64,000 bases of DNA from Methylobacterium brachythecii (GTDB lineage Bacteria > Pseudomonadota > Alphaproteobacteria > Rhizobiales > Beijerinckiaceae): positions 248,001-312,000 of the forward strand of contig NZ_JACIDN010000003.1 in NCBI RefSeq assembly GCF_014196345.1. Reading direction: 5' to 3'. Both the position numbers and the translations under genes were made by a program. The stretch's first letter is position 1. Each line of letters opens with the position of its first letter. Below the pieces are notes generated by a model, which was not told the DNA's origin, searched no databases, and saw only the letters and a program-made list of their open reading frames with translations. This document shows, in pieces, positions 59,329 through 64,000 of this stretch.

Positions 59329-60339
59329 ATGACGGATCGTCGGGATTTTCTCAAATTGGCAGGTGGGCTTGCGATGGCGACAGGAGCTGGGGCCGCGCAG
59401 GCGACCGAGACCGAGCCGGCGGCGCCCGCGCATTTCGCGATGCCGCGCAACCTGACACTACTGAACCTGCGCCGCGAGGGCGGCTACGGCCTCGGCGTGA
59501 AGACGCAAGAGGGCGTGCTCGACGTCACCGCGGCCGGGCGCGCCCTCGGGCTCCCCTATCCCGCGGACATGGACGACCTGCTGCAGAACGGGAAGGGCGA
59601 GGTGCTGTCGGCACTGGTCAAGGCGTCGGTGGAAAAAGCGCCCAAGGCGCATCTCCTCGACGACGCGAGTATCGCCTACGCGCCGCTCGTCACGCGGCCC
59701 GAGAAGATCATCATGATGGGCTTCAACTACAAGCACCATGCCGAGGAGACCGGCACGCCGATCCCGAAGAATCCGCCGCTCTTCAACAAGTACAACAACG
59801 CGCTGAACCATCACGGGGGCACGATCAAGCTGCCGACGGCCGCCGCGAAGGAGTTCGACTACGAGACCGAGCTCGTCATCCTGTTCGGCCGCGAATGCCG
59901 CGACGTCTCGGAGGCCGATGCCCTCGATTACGTGGCGGGCTATGCCACCGGCAACGACTTCTCGGCGCGCGACCTGCAGACGCTGACCTCGCAATTCATG
60001 ATCGGCAAGACCTCGGACGGCTTCGCGCCGCTCGGCCCCTACCTCGTCACCGCAGACCTGGTGAAGGACCCGAACAACCTGAGGCTCGAGACCCGCGTCA
60101 ACGGCGTCCAGCGGCAGGACTGGAACACCAACGACATGATCTTCAACTGCCGGCAGCTGATCAGCTTCGCCTCGAAGATCATGACCCTCAAGCCCGGCGA
60201 CATCTTCTACACCGGCACCCCGCAGGGCGTGATCTTCGGCGAGAAGAAGCCGCGCAACGAGCGCCAATGGCTCAAGGCCGGCGACGAGATCGCCTGCAGC
60301 CTGGAAGGCTTGGGCGAGCTGAAGTTCAAGCTCGTTTGA
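59329..60339 (+). CDS. Fumarylacetoacetate hydrolase-family protein with Tat signal
   Basis: A 336-residue protein. The N-terminus is a twin-arginine signal (M-T-D-R-R-D-F-L-K-L-A-G-G-L-A-M-A, cut after about A-Q-A). The rest is a full FAH-family fold: P-E-K-I-I-M-M-G-F-N-Y, the metal ligand region Y-E-T-E-L-V-I-L-F-G, G-Y-A-T-G-N-D-F-S-A-R-D and G-D-I-F-Y-T-G-T-P-Q-G-V. Family members hydrolyse or decarboxylate diketo acids, normally in the cytoplasm, so export is notable. GGGAGG precedes the ATG. It sits between trpF and trpB on the same strand. Confidence 0.88.
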   Translation: MTDRRDFLKLAGGLAMATGAGAAQATETEPAAPAHFAMPRNLTLLNLRREGGYGLGVKTQEGVLDVTAAGRALGLPYPADMDDLLQNGKGEVLSALVKASVEKAPKAHLLDDASIAYAPLVTRPEKIIMMGFNYKHHAEETGTPIPKNPPLFNKYNNALNHHGGTIKLPTAAAKEFDYETELVILFGRECRDVSEADALDYVAGYATGNDFSARDLQTLTSQFMIGKTSDGFAPLGPYLVTADLVKDPNNLRLETRVNGVQRQDWNTNDMIFNCRQLISFASKIMTLKPGDIFYTGTPQGVIFGEKKPRNERQWLKAGDEIACSLEGLGELKFKLV

Positions 60340-60354
60340 ACTCACAACACCAGC

Positions 60355-60390
60355 GTCATTCCGGGCCGCCGCAGGCAGACCCGGAATGAC
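60355..60390. repeat. Dispersed palindromic repeat, copy C
   Basis: A perfect 11-base inverted repeat GTCATTCCGGG and CCCGGAATGAC with a 14-base loop. It lies 15 bases past the stop of the FAH-family gene and shares its core with copies A and B. Both ends of the sequence are the same GTCATTCC motif, as in a miniature mobile or extragenic palindromic element. Confidence 0.78.
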
Positions 60391-60521
60391 GAACCTGGGT
60401 CATCGCGACCTCAAAAGGCGGGTTGCAACGGCCACCCGCTTCGCCGCATGGTCCGCGCGACTTCGCCCGGCTCGCGAGAGGCCCGGGCCATCATGCGTTT
60501 CGAGATCGACAGAGACATCCC

Positions 60522-61769
60522 GTGACCGTCGCCCCTGAACCCAACAGCTTCCGCACCGGCCCGGACGAGCGGGGCCGCTTCGGCATCTTCGGTGGACGCT
60601 TCGTCGCCGAGACGCTGATGCCGCTGATCCTCGACCTGGAAAAGGCCTACGAGGCGGCGAAGGCCGATCCGTTCTTCAAGGCGGACATGGAGAGTTTCGG
60701 CACGCATTATATCGGCCGGCCGAGCCCGCTCTACTACGCCGAGCGCCTGACCGAGCACCTGCGCGCCGCAGCGCCGGCAGGGCAGGGGGCGAAGGTCTAT
60801 TTCAAGCGCGAGGAGCTGAACCACACCGGCTCGCACAAGGTGAACAACGTGCTCGGGCAGATCCTGCTCGCACGCCGCATGGGCAAGCCTCGGGTCATCG
60901 CCGAAACCGGCGCCGGCCAACACGGCGTGGCGACGGCGACGCTCTGCGCGCGCTTCGGCCTGAAATGCGTGGTCTACATGGGCGCCGTCGACGTGGAGCG
61001 GCAGGCACCGAACGTCTTCCGCATGAAGATGCTCGGCGCCGAGGTGATCCCGGTCCAGTCCGGCACGCGGACGCTCAAGGACGCGATGAACGAGGCCCTG
61101 CGTGACTGGGTCACCAACGTCGCCGATACCTTCTACTGCATCGGCACCGTGGCCGGGCCGCACCCGTATCCCGCCATGGTCCGCGACTTCCAATCGGTGA
61201 TCGGCCACGAGACCAAGCAGCAGATGCTCGCGCTGGAAGGGCGGCTGCCGAATTCGCTGATCGCCTGCATCGGTGGCGGCTCGAACGCCATGGGGCTGTT
61301 CCATCCGTTCCTCGACGACCGCGAGGTCGAGATTTTCGGGGTCGAGGCTGCGGGCTATGGCATCCCCAGCGGCCAGCATGCAGCCTCGCTCTCGGGCGGC
61401 AAGCCGGGGGTGCTTCACGGCAACCGCACCTACCTATTGATGAACGAGGACGGCCAGATCGCCGACGCGCACTCGATCTCCGCGGGTCTGGACTATCCCG
61501 GCATCGGCCCGGAACATGCCTTCCTGCACGAGGCCGGCCGCGTCACCTACCTCTCGGCGACCGATGCCGAGACGCTGGATGCGTTCAAGCTGTGTTCGTC
61601 GCTCGAAGGCATCATCCCGGCCCTGGAGCCGGCCCATGCCCTGGCGCGGGTCATCGAACTCGCCCCGCAACGGCCGGCGGATCACCTAATGGTGCTCAAC
61701 CTCTCGGGTCGCGGGGACAAGGACATTCCGCAGGTGTCGGAGATCTTCGCGAGGACTGCGGGCGCATAG
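60522..61769 (+). CDS. trpB: Tryptophan synthase beta subunit
   Basis: A PLP enzyme of 415 residues that condenses indole and serine to tryptophan. The PLP lysine is in [11 protein letters not shown]; the G-A-G-Q-H-G-V-A-T and G-G-G-S-N-A-M-G loops are intact. The start is a GTG at 60522 just before the conserved N-S-F-R-T-G-P-D; the longer frame is unlikely. trpA, the normal partner just downstream, is absent here: the next gene is a chemoreceptor after 264 bases. Confidence 0.96.
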   Translation: MTVAPEPNSFRTGPDERGRFGIFGGRFVAETLMPLILDLEKAYEAAKADPFFKADMESFGTHYIGRPSPLYYAERLTEHLRAAAPAGQGAKVYFKREELNHTGSHKVNNVLGQILLARRMGKPRVIAETGAGQHGVATATLCARFGLKCVVYMGAVDVERQAPNVFRMKMLGAEVIPVQSGTRTLKDAMNEALRDWVTNVADTFYCIGTVAGPHPYPAMVRDFQSVIGHETKQQMLALEGRLPNSLIACIGGGSNAMGLFHPFLDDREVEIFGVEAAGYGIPSGQHAASLSGGKPGVLHGNRTYLLMNEDGQIADAHSISAGLDYPGIGPEHAFLHEAGRVTYLSATDAETLDAFKLCSSLEGIIPALEPAHALARVIELAPQRPADHLMVLNLSGRGDKDIPQVSEIFARTAGA

Positions 61770-62033
61770 AGCTTACATCCTTTCGATAACGTGTCGAGCA
61801 AGCGGCTGGCACCGGCCGCGCTTGTCGTGCTGGGTGATGGCACCACGACGGTCCTGGGGAGGCGGAAACGAGCATCGAAGCAATAGACAGGCGAAGCACA
61901 AAAAAGCGGCGATATCTGCTTAAACTTCGAGCAAATATCTATTCTCATAGGTTAATGGCGACCACTTAGCGGAAATCCTTTCTTCACCGCCACAAGTCAA
62001 CTTCGAGCAACTTCCGAAAGCTCAGGTTTACCC

Positions 62034-64000
62034 ATGCCCGGCGGCCTTTTCTCGTCTTTGCGCAGCCGCATCGTTGCGGTCGCGCTGATACCGTGTCTCG
62101 CCTTCGCGACGGTCGCATTGCTGGCAGTGCTGGACCGGATGGCGCAAGGCCGCGAGATGAGCCGGCTCGAAAGTCTCGTGACCCTGTCTGGCACGATCAG
62201 CGCCTTCGTCCACGAAGCGCAGAAGGAGCGCGGCGCCTCCAGCCTCTTCCTCGGCTCCAAAGGTACCCAGTTCGCGCCGGAACTCGCCGCCCAGCGCAAG
62301 CTCCTCGACACCACGCGTGAACCGATGAGCCGCGGCCTCGACGCCGCCGACGCACAGCGCATCGGTGACGGCTTCGCGAGCAAGGTCGCGGCTTTGCGCG
62401 CATCGCTCAGCAAGATCGAACCGCACCGGAAGGCGGTCGATGGGCTCGGCCTGACCGCGCCGCAGAACAACGCGCTCTATACCGGGGTCATCACCGACGC
62501 ACTGAACGTCGTGCGCGAGGTCTCGCGGGTCGCCTCCGAGCCGGCGATCGGCGCGCGGGTCTCCGCCTATTTCGCCTTCCTGTCGCTGAAGGAATTCGCA
62601 GGCCAGGAGCGCGCCGCTGCCTCCGCTATCTTCGCGGCCGGCTCGCTCGATCTCGCTGGACTGAAGCGGTTGAACGGGCTCGCCTCCAACCAAGCGACGT
62701 TCGAAAGTCTGTTCCGCATCGGAAGCCCCCCGGAGCACGGCGCCGCGCTCGATGCCGCCAACGCCGCCGAGGCGGCGGCAGAGGTTTTCCGCCTCCGGGC
62801 CGTCTTGCTCGATGCCACCCCCGGCCAGCCGCTTGCCTTCACCGATGCGAAGGGCTGGTTCAAACTGGCGACCCAACGCGTCGATGGTCTCAAGGTGATC
62901 GAGGATCGGTTGACCGGAGAACTCGCGAACGCCGTCGGATCGGTGCGAAGCAGGGCCGAGAATGCGGTCTGGATGTGGAGCGTGGCGGGTTTCGCGACCC
63001 TTGCGCTCTCCGCCCTCCTCGCGTTCGGGCTCGGTTCGGCAATTGCCCGGCCGCTCGCCCGTATGGCCGAGGTGCTGACGGCGATCGGCCGCGGCCAGAC
63101 CGATGTCGAGATCGCAACGCACGGGGCGACCGAGGTGCGTGCCATCGCCGCCGCCGCATCGGAGTTTCGCGACAGCGTGATCGAGCGTCAGCGCAGCCGC
63201 GAGGCGCAGCAGCGCATGACCGCCGAACAGGCCGCTCGTCAGCGCGCGGCGATGATGGGCGTCGCCGATAGTTTCGAGGCGAGCGTCGGCGGTATCGTCG
63301 AAGCGGTCTCGGCCGCTTCGCACCAGCTCGAGGCCGCGGCCCGCGCCATGAGCACGAATGCCGGGGAGACCTCCCATCGCAGCACTGCCGTGGCCGAGGC
63401 CTCGGAGCAGGCCGCCCAGCACTCCGATACCGTGGCGGCCGCCACCGAGGAGCTTTCCGCCTCGATCCGCGAGATCGCGACGCAAGTCAGCGCTTCCGCG
63501 GACGCCGCCGGCATCGCCGAGCAGGACGCCGCGCGGATGTCGGCGGAGGTCGACCGCCTCGCCACCGCCGCCGGCAGCATCGGCCGTATCGTCGGATTGA
63601 TCTCGGAGATTGCAGGTCAAACCAACCTCCTCGCCCTCAATGCCACCATCGAAGCGGCGCGGGCCGGCGAGGCCGGCCGCGGATTCTCGGTCGTGGCCGC
63701 CGAGGTGAAGAACCTTGCCAGCCAGACCGCCAAGGCCACCGAGGAGATCGCAGCCCGCGTCGGTGAGATCACGTCGTCGACCGAAGCGTCCGTGAGCGGC
63801 ATTACCGGCATCACCATGAGGATCCAGAGCTTGTCGCGGATCTCCGCCGACATCGCCTCGGCCGTCGAAGAGCAGGGCGCAGCCACCGGCGAGATCGCAC
63901 GCACGACGGCGGACACCTCGCGCGGCGCCCGCCTCGTGTCCGAGAATATCGCGGGACTGGCGCAGGCCGCAGATTCGACCAGCACAGGCTCCGAGCAGGT
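62034..64000 (+). CDS. Methyl-accepting chemotaxis protein with NIT domain (partial)
   Basis: The first 655 residues of a chemoreceptor that runs off the right edge. Membrane helix one is at about 12-32 ([14 protein letters not shown]). A periplasmic NIT (nitrate/nitrite-sensing type) domain follows, marked by [11 protein letters not shown], then helix two near 305-330, a HAMP domain, and the signalling rod with the regular tip [21 protein letters not shown]. This tip differs from that of the operon receptor at 34200, so it likely uses another CheA. A long antisense frame here is a shadow. The region 61770-62033 before it is A/T-rich and presumably holds its promoter. Confidence 0.93.
   Translation, partial: MPGGLFSSLRSRIVAVALIPCLAFATVALLAVLDRMAQGREMSRLESLVTLSGTISAFVHEAQKERGASSLFLGSKGTQFAPELAAQRKLLDTTREPMSRGLDAADAQRIGDGFASKVAALRASLSKIEPHRKAVDGLGLTAPQNNALYTGVITDALNVVREVSRVASEPAIGARVSAYFAFLSLKEFAGQERAAASAIFAAGSLDLAGLKRLNGLASNQATFESLFRIGSPPEHGAALDAANAAEAAAEVFRLRAVLLDATPGQPLAFTDAKGWFKLATQRVDGLKVIEDRLTGELANAVGSVRSRAENAVWMWSVAGFATLALSALLAFGLGSAIARPLARMAEVLTAIGRGQTDVEIATHGATEVRAIAAAASEFRDSVIERQRSREAQQRMTAEQAARQRAAMMGVADSFEASVGGIVEAVSAASHQLEAAARAMSTNAGETSHRSTAVAEASEQAAQHSDTVAAATEELSASIREIATQVSASADAAGIAEQDAARMSAEVDRLATAAGSIGRIVGLISEIAGQTNLLALNATIEAARAGEAGRGFSVVAAEVKNLASQTAKATEEIAARVGEITSSTEASVSGITGITMRIQSLSRISADIASAVEEQGAATGEIARTTADTSRGARLVSENIAGLAQAADSTSTGSEQ

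Noticed and set aside
61799..61824. Imperfect GC hairpin 29 bases past trpB
   Set aside because: Six outer pairs, a bulge and a weak inner stem with no T-tract; too weak to call a terminator.
62028..63620. Long minus-strand open frame (530 codons) opposite the NIT chemoreceptor
   Set aside because: The plus strand encodes a full receptor with recognisable motifs that runs off the window; the minus frame has no conserved look.

Overview
The window is high-GC, densely packed DNA from an alphaproteobacterium of the order Hyphomicrobiales (Rhizobiales). Gene content and protein wording point most to the Methylobacterium/Methylorubrum group. Supporting signs are alphaproteobacterial-type IlvB and IlvC, a serC leader RNA, an extensin-family protein, DUF2853 and DUF4394 proteins, a CpaC-N-type secreted protein, and dispersed palindromes of the GTCATTCCGGG type. 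The genus is an inference from memory of these families. No rRNA, tRNA, CRISPR array, phage or insertion sequence was found, so this reads as chromosomal backbone with a few accessory modules.

Layout. 1-946: the end of an OpuB-type osmoprotectant ABC importer (two permeases). 976-9739: envelope and housekeeping genes (L,D-transpeptidase, extensin-family protein, M3 peptidase, a membrane/coiled-coil protein, a CpaC-N-like secreted protein, phosphohexomutase). 10113-12684: rplY-pth-ychF. 12874-21315: RlpA-like protein, double MaoC protein, MarR/tautomerase pair, MFS transporter, DUF4394 plus ECF sigma plus RskA-like anti-sigma, mtnA, DUF2853. 21471-24092: a large HrpK/NolX-like protein. 24105-27060: serC-serA, with a serC-type leader RNA and a repeat between the two genes.

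27276-38573 is one eight-gene, minus-strand chemosensory operon, translationally coupled at many joints: CheW, CheR-TPR, CheW, MCP, CheA-REC, CheB, then two multidomain histidine kinases. The order and domain make-up resemble the Pseudomonas Wsp system, but the diguanylate cyclase WspR is missing and two receiver-containing kinases take its place. That output layout is closer to the Che3/CheS3 cyst-development system of Rhodospirillum centenum. It is the best candidate for an unusual system in the window.

38628-48215 holds branched-chain amino acid synthesis: ilvB behind a leader-peptide attenuator, then ilvH and ilvC. It is interrupted by a methyltransferase, a divergent organosulfur cluster (LLM monooxygenase, sulfonate-type binding protein, TauD-like dioxygenase, DszC/SfnB-like flavoprotein) and a TetR gene with a clear palindromic operator. 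48273-54349: small secreted protein, PNPOx-family protein, a HAD type II homologue whose nucleophile Asp is replaced by Asn, trpS, a secreted GyrI-like protein, dapF and mtaB. 54737-59243: rpsA with a strong terminator, sppA, ihfB, lapA and trpF, the usual alphaproteobacterial neighbourhood. 59329-61769: a Tat-signal FAH-family protein sits between trpF and trpB, and trpA does not follow trpB. 62034 to the end: a NIT-domain chemoreceptor cut by the window edge.
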